Assembly (NCBI GenBank): GCA_034620365.1
Contig: JAQGEQ010000071.1
Location: forward strand, 2,542,001-2,606,000
DNA: 64,000 bases
Origin: Pegea sp. RAD2-039
Lineage: Eukaryota > Chordata > Thaliacea > Salpida > Salpidae
Direction: 5' to 3'
Shown here: positions 50,071 through 61,200 of the stretch, one piece after another
Numbering within the stretch: the stretch's first letter is position 1
How the letters are laid out: each line of letters starts with the position of its first letter
Translations under genes and position numbers: made by a program
Notes under the pieces: generated by a model
What the model saw: only the letters and a program-made list of their open reading frames with translations
Told to the model about the DNA's origin: nothing
Database searches by the model: none

Positions 50071-50311
50071 TCACGGTTGAGGTTATTTAACAAGCGGATG
50101 ATTACTTGATCATACGAATAATCATAAGACTCATTTTTATATTAAGTTCTAGTAGCTACTGAAACTTCACTTACTAATTAACTTTCTTTTATGAATGAAG
50201 TTTATTTTAAACAAATAGATTTGTGATTATGATGATGAGTTTAAAACTGAATTCAAATTTGTTTGCAGCTAACTTATTCACAATTTATTTAAATCAACAC
50301 TAAAAAGTGAA

Positions 50312-53300
50312 ATGGAAGCGATTCGTTTGATGAAAACTCCGGGATCCAGCGAAAACTCCGAGGAGATCGAACATCTTTTATCGTGTCCTATATGTTTGGA
50401 AGTTTACAGCAAACCGGTCGTCATTCTTCCTTGTCAGCATAATCTGTGCAGAAAATGTGCCCAGGATATGTTTCAAAGTCGAGGCACTCCGATGGGGAGT
50501 GGCGGACGGTTCAAGTGAGTTCGTACTTGTGCTTCTTAGGACCTTGATGAAGACGATCATCTATGTTTAGATGTCCTACTTGTCGGTACGAAGTCCTTCT
50601 TGATAGACATGGTGTTTATGGACTGCAACGAAATTTACTTGTTGAAAATATTGTTGATATGTATCAATCATCTCAAAATTTGAAACCAACTATTGAATAC
50701 AAAGCAGCAGCGGTAAGAATTCTCAAATTGATAATTAATATTTTGATATTTCAACATTTTTTTATAAGAATTTCGAACTAAAAATTTGACAGAAATCTAT
50801 TTAAACAACTTTTCGAAAATTTGGAATTTTAAATAGAATTAATTTAACTTAATAAATAATGAATAAAACCGATTTTAACTCTTCTAAATTATGCTAATTG
50901 ATAACAAAATCTAATATGAAGACTCTTAGAAGTTGTTTTTGTTTTACAGGAAGTGATTAAATGTAGTGAACATCCAGACGAGAATGTTAGCATCTATTGT
51001 GTTACATGTCAGAAACCTACTTGTTCGTTGTGCAAAATTTTTGGAGGTCACTCTGATTGCGAGGTTGCTACATTTCAAGACATGCATTCAACGTTAAAGG
51101 TTTTAACTCATTGTTACTTATTTACGAACAAACTTATAATTATTTGCTTTATTTAGTTAGAGCTCTCAGATACTATAGATAAACTGGTCACTACGAATGA
51201 TCAGTTACATGCTGCTGTTATTCAGACAGAGGATATAACACAAGTCACAGAGGTATTAATATAATTATTCTAAAAAGATAAAAGAACATTTAAAAATTAG
51301 TGACGCACTTGAAATTAAACTTGTCATTTTTCACAGTTATATTTATCAGTTACGTTAATATAGTTGTGTTGCTTACGAAGTTTACCTCATTTGTTAAATT
51401 AAATTAAAACAAACTTGCTTTGATGCAATGACATTTAGTTTATGGAAAATGTTGTGCTTTAAAATAGCTACTAAATATATAAGATACTTTAATTTTTGAT
51501 TACTTTAGATGAATGGAAACTCAGTTAAAACAAAAATTAATAAAGCATTTGATGATTTAAATAACATTTTGGAAAACAGAAGACAAATAATGTTATCAAT
51601 TGTCACAAAGGAGTTGAAGAGAAAAAAAGATGTATGTCAATATTAAGCAAATACATTAGATTGTTTAACAGAATGAGTAGAGTTTAAATTAAACAGTTTT
51701 GTGAAAGATACAAGCTAATGCTTTTCTTTACATATTTGTAGTATTCTGACAAAATTAAAACAAAGTTGACTAATCAGCAATCGATATCTGGAGAAATAAT
51801 GGAAGGGGCTCTTAATCTATTAGAAGAGAAAAAGTCGGCGGTATTTTTAGAGCAAGCACGAGACATCATTGAAAAGTTTGTTTTTTGATTGCTTCAAAAT
51901 CGTCAATGACCCTTTTATAGGCTCCATCAACAGAATTATTTTTAAACAAAAAAGTGAAAAAAAATTTGTTGATTTATAAAAGTTAGCACATTGTCTTGTA
52001 AAAAATTTTATTAAATAAGTTTTTATTCACAAAAAACTTTTTGCATCTGGCTCCAATCATTCATGTAATTTACTTTTTTAAACTACTTGTTTAATATTCT
52101 CTGAGATGATAACAATCTGAAGTAAAACAAATTTTTTCATGAAGCAATCTACTCACAGTTAACGATTTGATAAAATTTTTTCAAAGTTTTAGGAAAAAAT
52201 TGCTAATGTCATTAATGACAATTTTTGTGTGATAAGTTTTATGAACATCAAAGTATCTTCTATCTATTTTATATCTTCTTTTATTCTAAAGATTTTTATA
52301 TATTATTTTCTGTGCAGAATTGAAGATAATTTGGAAGTTAACTACGATAGTGAAGTTTGTATGGAATTGAAAGATATGAGCAAGTTTGATTTCGACTTCA
52401 CTGAAGAAGAAGAACTTTTGAGAGCAACAACCTTTCTTGCATTAAAAGGTAACGTAGGTTTCTAAGATTTACAAGAGCTTCGAGTCATCTCAATATTCTC
52501 AACAGAAGACACTGAAACTCCTTCAACATCCAGTGCTGTTAAGGATCAAACTATTCGACCATGGGAAGTTGAGAACGACTCGGAAGAAAGTAGCGAAGAA
52601 GAGGAAGAAGAAGATGATGAAGAAGACGAAGACGTTGAAATAAAAATAGCCAATGAGCAATCTTCAACAAGCGAGTCTGACTCGGACGAAGAGAGCATCC
52701 CTTATACAAATGCGTCTGCTTCTAGAAGAGTGACGTTTCCATGGCAATCAAGAAATAATTATGACCTACATCGCACACCTAGTCCTGAGTCTTCCATTTC
52801 CCGAAGCCGAGGCGCTGACGTAAGTTCTTTCATGCAGTTTCTTCATATATCAAATATTTAGAAATTTAACTCATCAGCTTCATCCAAAACGAAACAGTCT
52901 TGCCGACACATTAACGATTTATGAAAATTTTGAGTAAATTTTTTATAATCAATTTTCATTCAACAGGATAAAAATGGGAAAAAAGTTTATTGGTTTGATA
53001 CTAACCAATCAAATACTGAAACTACAACCAGCAAACCAAACGTCCGAGTAAAAATTGACCCACCTAAGGCATTTACTTGGACCAGACCTTCATATAAACC
53101 CAAAAAACCAGTCCGCTTTGCTAACCTGCTACCTTTGTCAGATTCTGACGATGACTTGGATAACTACAGCACTAGCAGACGCGCGCGTTTAGCGAGAGTA
53201 TCAAAGTACGGTGGTGATAGAAGTGGATCATCTCTGCTTGAAGTCCCGCAGAGCTCAGAAGATTTTTCCCGATCACTAGTTGACTCAATTATTGATCCTA

Positions 53301-53452
53301 ATATGTCTGTGAAGAATGAAACAGGATCTTCCTCATCTTCCGTTGTTCTTGATCCATCGCAAGACACAGCTGCAGAAAGAAGAAGAAAATCTCGAGAATA
53401 TTGTACCCATAAGCGCCGTACTTGGTCTCACTTGTTAGAAAAAAAGCCATAA
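50312..53452 (+). CDS. MuRF-type TRIM E3 ubiquitin ligase (TRIM54/55/63 family)
   Basis: Nine exons join in phase to 592 residues: 50312-50514, 50571-50712, 50950-51099, 51157-51252, 51509-51631, 51742-51875, 52318-52448, 52506-52819, 52967-53452. MuRF proteins are muscle RING ligases that bind sarcomeric titin and microtubules and control turnover of contractile proteins. Seen: RING ([20 protein letters not shown], later CPTCRYEV, split by the first intron); the MuRF family-specific [20 protein letters not shown]-box 2 ([35 protein letters not shown]); a coiled coil; a COS-type box ([20 protein letters not shown]); a long acidic, then Ser/Arg-rich tail. No NHL, SPRY or FN3 domain follows. 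The tail is longer than in human MuRF1 (353 residues) and resembles the long tails of MuRF2/3. Which vertebrate paralogue is closest cannot be told. AATAAA lies at about 53643. Confidence 0.93.
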
Positions 53453-54721
53453 CTTGAAGTTTGTATCTTTAATGAGCTTTCTGAAAGCTATTTGTACAAA
53501 AGTTGATCCGACATTTTGGGATGAAAATGGAAAACATGGAATGAGTTAATTGCCATTTAAGTGGATAAAGTTTGATTTTATGATTGATTGAAGGTGCAAA
53601 AGGGGCGTAGATCTTATTGATGCTACATTTGTTTAACTCTGATAATAAAGTTATCTTTTTATATTTTTAGGATTTATAATTATTATAATTTTTTGTACAC
53701 TAAATGTAACTATAAAAAATGTTTAAGATTTTATTTCAGACCACTTAACAATAAATAAACTGCTTTTAAGTGGAAAGTTATGCCACGATTATATTTCTTT
53801 AAAAAACAACATATCGTTTTCAACTCAAAGTTTGTTGCATTTTACAAAACATTGTGGCCTGAGATTGGGTTTAAGTTGAAATACGTTTTGTAATCACTTT
53901 GACTTGTTTTTGAGTTTAATTTAATAAACCAAGTGATATTTAATTGCATAATCAATTTAGATTGCCGAGAATACTGTAAAATCATATGTTGTCATGTAAA
54001 TAAAAATAAGCTGTTTTTATTTACTAAATATAATCTTAAAAGTTAGTTTTTGAGTACACTGGTTGTTTCCAGTAAGACACAATTTGGACTATTTTTTCAA
54101 ATTATCAAACTTATTTACTTTTATAGGATATATTTCAAAATCAACATAACACACATTTTTATAAATATTTTTGATAAAATATTTTGAGTTAAGCTTTTCA
54201 GTATCTCTAGTTTTTAAAATTATCAATGATTTTTTTTGTAACTGTCTCATTTGTTATATCTTAACATACATTAAGAATAAAACATAAATTAAACACATTA
54301 AAAAAATTATTAAATAAAATAAATATATTATCTTTAGAAAAAAAAACATTTAACAATGCTTTTAAATGATTATTTTTCTAAAAAAAGGAAGTTTTAGAAG
54401 CTTGTAACAGAAAAAGAATCTTAATAATAAATACAAATTTGCACAACTATCTGAGAAGTGGATGTTTATTTTTCCACATGATCATGTTTAAAACACTGTA
54501 CTGAAATTATAAACTAAAAGTTTGCACCAAGATTATATCAAAAGTAAAGCAAATAATACTTTTAAGTGCATATGTAGAGTATAAAGTTGCAACAATAGTA
54601 TACTCTAATTATTAATTTCTATTTTAAGGCAATGATAAGCTAAAAATAATTGATAAAATATACAATAAACCAAAAAATTGATTTAAATAAATATTACTAA
54701 AGACACAACCAAAGATCTTTA
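53453..54721. other. Gap between convergent MuRF and sulfotransferase genes
   Basis: This is 3'-UTR and spacer of two tail-to-tail genes, AT-rich. A poly(A) signal for the MuRF gene is near 53643. Nothing else is supported. Confidence 0.6.
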
Positions 54722-57700
54722 TTATAAAGAACTGTTGTATCCAAGGACGGTAAAGTCTTTGTTGTACATTTCAGTTAAACGTTCTAGAACAAACGGATTT
54801 AAAGTGTACATTGTTTGTTTGGTGCTACTCCCATTAACAGCACTTCTTTGCTGTTCAAAGTAGACTTGCTTATCTTTAGGAACTGATCGTTGTAGGTACT
54901 TCAATAAATGATCAGAATCTTGCTTTAAATTTGAAAAGTCCACAATGTAATCATACTCAACAGCACAAGGATTACAAAGATCCGTTTGAGGGCGCCAGTG
55001 CACATCTCCTAAATGTTTTGAAGCTTTGCTATGTTGGTAGATAACAAAGCTGAAAAAATAAGATTTAGAAAGAATCTACAAAGGCAAAATAAATAAAATA
55101 TAGATTTTAAATTTAATTTCTTAATTATTTCTAATAAAAATTCCTTTTAGAAAGTAGTCTACCTAGCAAACTTCTTAAAATCCACTGTTCCAGTTCTAAA
55201 AGAAAACACAGCATCACGAACTTCTTGCTTCTCAAGATCGTTTAAATCTTTGAAAGCAGCAAATTTCTCGAGAGCACTGATGTTAGCACGAATAAATTTT
55301 CTGTTAAAAATAAATAGCTTCTTAAAGTGTCCTAACGAAGAGAGATTTCAAAATTGTAGCTAAAAACAATCATATTGTGTTGCTAATTTATTCAATAATA
55401 CTTCAAACCTTTTGTCAGTTGTAAATGTTAGTTACTTCAGATAAAGACATGAGAAAAAGATTTATTTGTAAGAAAAACATTTTGTTTCAGACATTTTATT
55501 TATACAAAAGTTAACAAGGCTTTTTTTGACAACTAACCTTACGGGAATACCATAAAGAAACTTAGGTGTAAACATTTCAGCTATTTTTCGACCCGCAATT
55601 ATTTTGTATTCACGATTTGTTGACCGTTTTGAAAGCTTTGAGCCATAAGCAGAGATTAAGCGGTCAAAAGGATGTCTTTTAACAAAAAACTTCGTATATG
55701 TCCTCAGCTTTTCAAAAGCTTCAGTTTTGTTGGGCAACCTATAATTTAGTTTAATTATTTTGCGTACCAAATTAAATTTTCTTATATTATACTAATTTCT
55801 TATTATGCAAAAAAATAGTAAATAAGTTTTTCTTATAAAATATAAAAAGTCGTTAGATAATTTTGATCATTCAAATTTTGAAACAATCTTTGATTAATAT
55901 TTAAAACTATTTTTTGAAGAATATAAAAAACCGTTTAATATTGTGGTAGATCAACTCGCTGTAAGCCTCACAAAATTTACTTTAAAAAATAAAGTTTAAT
56001 CTGGCTTTAATCTGTCAGTTTAAAATGTTTGATAAAAATTTAATAAAACAACAATTTGAAACAATTGGCTTCATTTATAATGTGAAACAATAACCACGAA
56101 AATTTCTTTGCTTATGAAAAAAAGAACTTTTCAAATATCTTTGTTTTGACTCTAAGAACTTAAACTCTAAGAGCTTGAACTCACTTGCTCAATGTCTTTA
56201 ATTTACCATAACCTAAAGTCAAATAGTTACTATTAATAGCTCTGAAGTTAGGTCGTCCGTAGAAATGCCAAAAAAATCTTTTCCATGATGTACACGCATT
56301 CTATAAAAAGAGGAAATCAATACGAACAAAAGATTATATTAGCTTAATAAAAGCAATCTTTTTATGAAAAGTTTAAATATTACTTCCTAAGATTATATAC
56401 GATTAAATAAACAACTTTTTGTAATTCAATGTTTTCAAACATTAACAAATTTGGCAATAAAAGGAAGCTGGTAAATTTAAGAGTTCTTTTTTGATAAATC
56501 ATGAAATGATAGTTTAATAAATCCATATAAATTTATTAAAATAAAACTAAATCAAGAGCTTACAAGAAAAAGATTTCAAAAACGCTAACAACAAATATAC
56601 TAGATAGTAAAATACAACTAGTGTTAGTAAGCTATCAGCTTTTATCTTGAAAATTCAACCTATAATCGTTCAACAAATACCTTTGGAACAACACACATGA
56701 CAACCTTTCGAGTATCGTCGTAGATAAACCGTGAAAGATCGACTTTGAAGTCATTATATCTTTTACATCTTTCTTTAGTTTCTATCAGTCTTGATGAGTA
56801 ACTCCCTTCTCTTGAAACCTGATGAAGTCCTTTTCTTTCTGTAACAATGATTAGTACTTAAAAGTCGATCCTAGTGGTCTGCATACTTCACACCTAATAA
56901 ATTCTGACCAAGAGGTTTCAATTGTATAAAGTTTCTGGATAAAGTATAGAAATATTTGTTGCTTGAATAATTTCTAAAAACCCTGACGATTTTGTGTGGA
57001 TTGTAATGAGATTTTATAAAGCCTAGGTTTTCAGTTCTTCCGAAATGTGCTGGATCATTTTTTGATTGGATGTTATTCGGCTTAGAATAAGTCAAATTTC
57101 TATTTTCATAGATCTGATAATTTTTTGAATCAATTTGAGATTGCTCAGTCTGGAGCTGATTTTTAATTGTCTTGATCTGATCTACTTTTGAAGGGATCTG
57201 ATCTTCTTCTAAAAGGGATTGTTTCGGCTCAGATTGAATCTGTTTTTCTTTCAGCTGAATTTTATTATCTTCTGATTGTAACAAATTCTCCTCAGAATGG
57301 ATTTGATCTCTTGCTGGTTGAACTTCATCTTCTTCTGGTTGTATTTGACCTTCTTCTGGTTGGACTTGTCCTCCCTTTGATTGGACATGATCTTCTTCTG
57401 ATTGGACATGATCTTCTTCTGATTGGACATGATCTTCTTCTGATTGGACATGATCTTCTTCTGATTGGACATGATCTTCTTCTATTTGGACATGATCTTC
57501 TTCCATTTGAATCTGATTTTTGCTTTGTTTATTTTGAATCTGATCTTCTTCTAGTTTGATTTGAGATTTATTCGTTCTTAGAACTTCTCTTGGATCCTGC
57601 AAGAAGCAAAAGTTAAAAAAGCATTTTTCGATACTTTTGTTTTTAGCAAACTTTTCTTCTTTCAATTTCTCAGTGTTCTTATTAATTTTAATATAAACGA

Positions 57701-58212
57701 CGTTTTTGGGTTAATTTTTACATATTTTTATTACTTTTCTATATGAAGCCAACATTTTATCATGAAATATCCATAACAATGAATAATTTATCGGATGTGG
57801 GTTATGGTGAAGAGTTTTATTGATTTTTTTCCACCTTACGTCATATCTTACGCTCCTCAACCAATTTCTTCTTGTAATCACTTAATTTAACGAGTTTAAA
57901 ATCGGGTTTTACTTATAGACAACCAGCTATGGGTATTTTCAACGAGAACATGTTAATGAAGCAATCACCTTTTACTAGTATGCTGTTGTACACGAGTCAA
58001 AAAAGGGTGAACAATTTTGAAAAAAAGTTTTATCAATTCCGGCAGTTTACTGAAATTGTTTGTCAACTCATTAAAAAATATCTTACTTTTGGTCTAGACA
58101 CATAGCTTGTTTGTTGAGCTGTTATTGAAGAGTCATTTTGCCAGTATGTTAAAATGCTAACAGTGAATGAGATGACGCAAACACAAATAAAAGTTTTCTT
58201 GTTTGTCTTCAT
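54722..58212 (-). CDS. Golgi carbohydrate sulfotransferase (CHST8-14/HNK-1ST family) with repetitive stem
   Basis: Seven exons join in phase to 589 residues: 58212-58087, 57596-56894, 56838-56681, 56300-56185, 55738-55538, 55300-55163, 55049-54722. Family members move sulfate from PAPS to GalNAc, chondroitin/dermatan or glucuronyl glycans in the Golgi lumen. Seen: type II anchor (MKTNKKTFICVCVISFTVSI, then LTYW); a stem of some 230 residues in one large exon, dominated by heptads of the type EEDHVQS; then the catalytic domain with the 5'-phosphosulfate loop VPKNACTSWKRFFWHF, the 3'-phosphate strand FVKRHPFDRLISAYGSKL, and the family C-terminal motif HWRPQTDLCNPCAVEYDYIV. Potential N-glycosylation sites include NYSS, NISA and NGSS. 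Human relatives are about 350-440 residues; the excess is the stem. The exact substrate cannot be read from sequence. Confidence 0.93.
57381..57506 (-). repeat. In-frame 21-bp tandem repeat in the sulfotransferase stem
   Basis: Four identical 21-bp units (57381-57464) and two more with one or two changes (57465-57506) encode the heptad EEDHVQS and variants on the minus strand. More diverged heptads extend on both sides, covering about 57150-57560. The length 21 keeps frame, so copy number can vary without breaking the protein. The same DNA gives a long accidental frame on the plus strand. Confidence 0.95.
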
Positions 58213-58230
58213 ATCTTAAACATTATACTA

Positions 58231-61200
58231 CTAATAAATTAAAAGTAAGAATAAAGTTTCGACAAAGTACAAACAACTTTGATTTTTTGAATAACCTCAA
58301 TTTAAATGCAATATAATGCTTAAAAGTTTATTGAACATCAAATGCTACAATTATTTAAAAAAAGTAAAAGTTGAATGAAAATTAGTGAACCATCTTTTTA
58401 AAAGCTCTCTTAAATTTATTAAAAACTAATTGTTAAAAGAATCAAATTACATTTTTGCTTTAAAAATTTCCTTATTTACATTCTTTTTAAACTCTTAAAC
58501 TCTTGCTTCAATGCTCATTAACATTCTTTTGTACTTTTGCGATTTTTGCTACTTGATTGCATAGAAGGTGATATAAAGTAAAAAACTAAAAAATCTAGTT
58601 AAGTTAATATAAAATAAACTAATCTAATAAAGTAACTCAATCATTTTTTCATTTTTCTCAAATAAAAACATTTCCAGAACTCTGCTTTTTTAACACTTTA
58701 AGGGTTTTTCTAATCGTGATTACCAAGTAAAAATAATAAAGATTAAAAAGCAAAAGTCTTTGAGAACAACTTTTCCGGCGCTGTTTAAAAAGTTCTATTT
58801 ATCTTGAAATGAATTTTAAGTTTAAACTTTTTCTTTTCAATATAAAACCAAACTTTTATACAATTTCAAACCATCATTTCATCATAAAGTTAGGTTACTT
58901 GAGTTACAAAATCAAATTGATGTAATTCAGTTGATATACAAGATGAGATTAAGCTTTACCTCTAGGAGTAATTAAATGGAAATATAATAGTCAGGGATGT
59001 ATCTTTAATGAAAATTTAAAAGCAACATTATGAGTTTCTAAATATAGACAGCATAGAAATTGTGTTTAAACCCAGTGATGTGAAAACTATTTGAATTTTT
59101 TTACATTCGTTTGTTTACTTTGAACATAAACTTGTAATTGAGTAAACAAAACAAAATAGATTTTTGAAATATTAAAAACATCCCTGTAAATACTTATTTC
59201 AAAGTTTTAGCTAAAAGTTGAGATAAGTTGTTAATGGAGTGAACTACTAGAAGTAAAAATGAATTGGAGCCTTATCACCGGAAGTTAATTTCAACATCAG
59301 AATTGACTGCTTGAAAGATTTTAAACTCTGAAGTGTAAAGTTTTTTTTTAAGAAAACAACAATTTGGTTTTAATTATTAATTAGTTTATAAAATACTAAA
59401 TCATAAACACTCCGAAGGAAAAAAGCAAAAATTTAGTGTCTTGTAAATTAATAAAAGAGAAATAATTTTGTGAAGTAGCTGGCTTTGAAGCGAAAAAAAT
59501 ATGAAATAATGAATTCAAAAGTTTTGAAATTCTTATATTTGCAAAATGCTTAAATAAATATCGACTTTTTCAACGACATCCTTAAAGTTAAACTGTATAA
59601 AAACATCTCAAACCAAATTGCAATGTATTATCAATTTAAAACCTTACACTAAAAATCGATTTTTATGTTCTTAAAATATTAAAGCCTTAAGTCAAGATTA
59701 AGCTACTTTTTTCAATTGTCTAAGAAAATTGATATGATTCAAAACTAGTTGCATCACAAACCAAGACATCAACCTTGGGGGCATTTCAAAAGTGGCTTCT
59801 ATTTACTAGCATCATATGACACTAATCTAAGTAGAACCTAAGCAATTTAAGACTGTTATCAGTTACTTTTACTACTAAGCTTTTTATAGTAGCAAACACA
59901 TAATATATTTTTTATCTTATAGCAGGTCCCTGACTTTTTTATTATCAATAATGTTAGTAATATTTCTTCAAAATAAAAATTACCTGACATTTTTCATATT
60001 TGATAAAAGTGTATTTAACATCTCAATTATTTTATCCAAAAACAAATTTATTTAAAGAAAATGAAAAGAAATTCTTGCTAATATCTAAACACTTAGAGCT
60101 TATTTCAAAAGTATTTAAAACCAAAGTTGTTCAGCGAATAAAACTGCAAAATGCTAACAGTTCAACTTTTTATTGTTTCATTTTTAAAACTATTGAGACA
60201 TCATTGAAAATTCATTCATCTTTATAATTTCCACCTTTATGATTTAAAAACTTTTCAGTATTGAATGAAAAATGTAAAATTTACTAAATCGCATTACTGA
60301 CTAAATGCTTCTAACATAGAACCCAAAAAATGTGCTAAACTGTAAAACTATTTTATAAAATCTACAAAATTTTAAACAATTGCCTGCGAACCTATATCTA
60401 AATCAGTAAAATATGTAAATGAATTTCAATGAACTCATTGCAAATACTATAAATCATAAGAAACTTCTTTTTTTCTTTTTTTCGCAATGTTTCTTTTTTT
60501 GTTTCTTTCTTACTCATCGAGAAAATACGATGAAAAAGTTGTTTTTCAGCTTTTTAAACAACGTTTTATTTGCACGTTTTCACAATATTTTGATTGTTTA
60601 TTTTCTTATCGGAACTTTTTTGATCAATAATTAAGTTTAGGATAGTTCTGATAAATTTTAATAACTTGTATTTGTTTTAAATGTTAAGGTTTCGCAAAGT
60701 ATTTCTAAATATTGGTAAAATAGATGGTAAAATCAGTTAGTAATCAAACTAAGACTAAAAATATCATAAAACTATTTATGACACTAGAGAATTTACTTGG
60801 TCGAGTTTAAAGCAATACTTAAATTATTAACTTCATTACAACTTAAATTGGCAGTTTCCATCAATTTTTGAGTTGAAAGAACCTTATGAATAAAAACAAA
60901 AGGACTATAAAAAGTATGTTACGTAAAGCTTTTAAATGGTTGAAGTTTACAAAAGAAAAGAAAACAAGAATTTGTAGCTTTGTCTTTAAAAAGAATAATT
61001 ATATTCTTTAACTTTTTTCTACTATTAACTTCTTTTTTTAAAGGTAGCCTTTCTACTACTAATTTCCTTAATTACGTCATGTGACTGAAACTTTATTGTC
61101 TGACGAATAACGTACTCATTTTTTTCAACCAACATTACTTAATACTAAGTTGGTACTATCTGATCATTTTACTATTAATTTTTTCCAATCAATCCTATAA

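Larger units (their letters stand above)
46642..50266. other. Divergent intergenic region between DUOX and the MuRF gene
   Basis: The 3.6 kb between two divergently transcribed genes should include both promoters. AT-rich with no coding exon seen. A cluster of CRE-like sites (48834-48935) and an E-box/TATA pair (50043-50070) are annotated separately. Confidence 0.6.

Noticed and set aside
52449-52475. A 27-nt intron in the MuRF gene
   Set aside because: It is frame-compatible, but a 57-nt intron (52449-52505) with a better acceptor (ctcaacag) is also in frame and matches the size of other short introns here.
57188-57559. Plus-strand frame of 123 codons with repeated LLLIGHD units
   Set aside because: It is the antisense reading of the 21-bp tandem repeat in the sulfotransferase stem.
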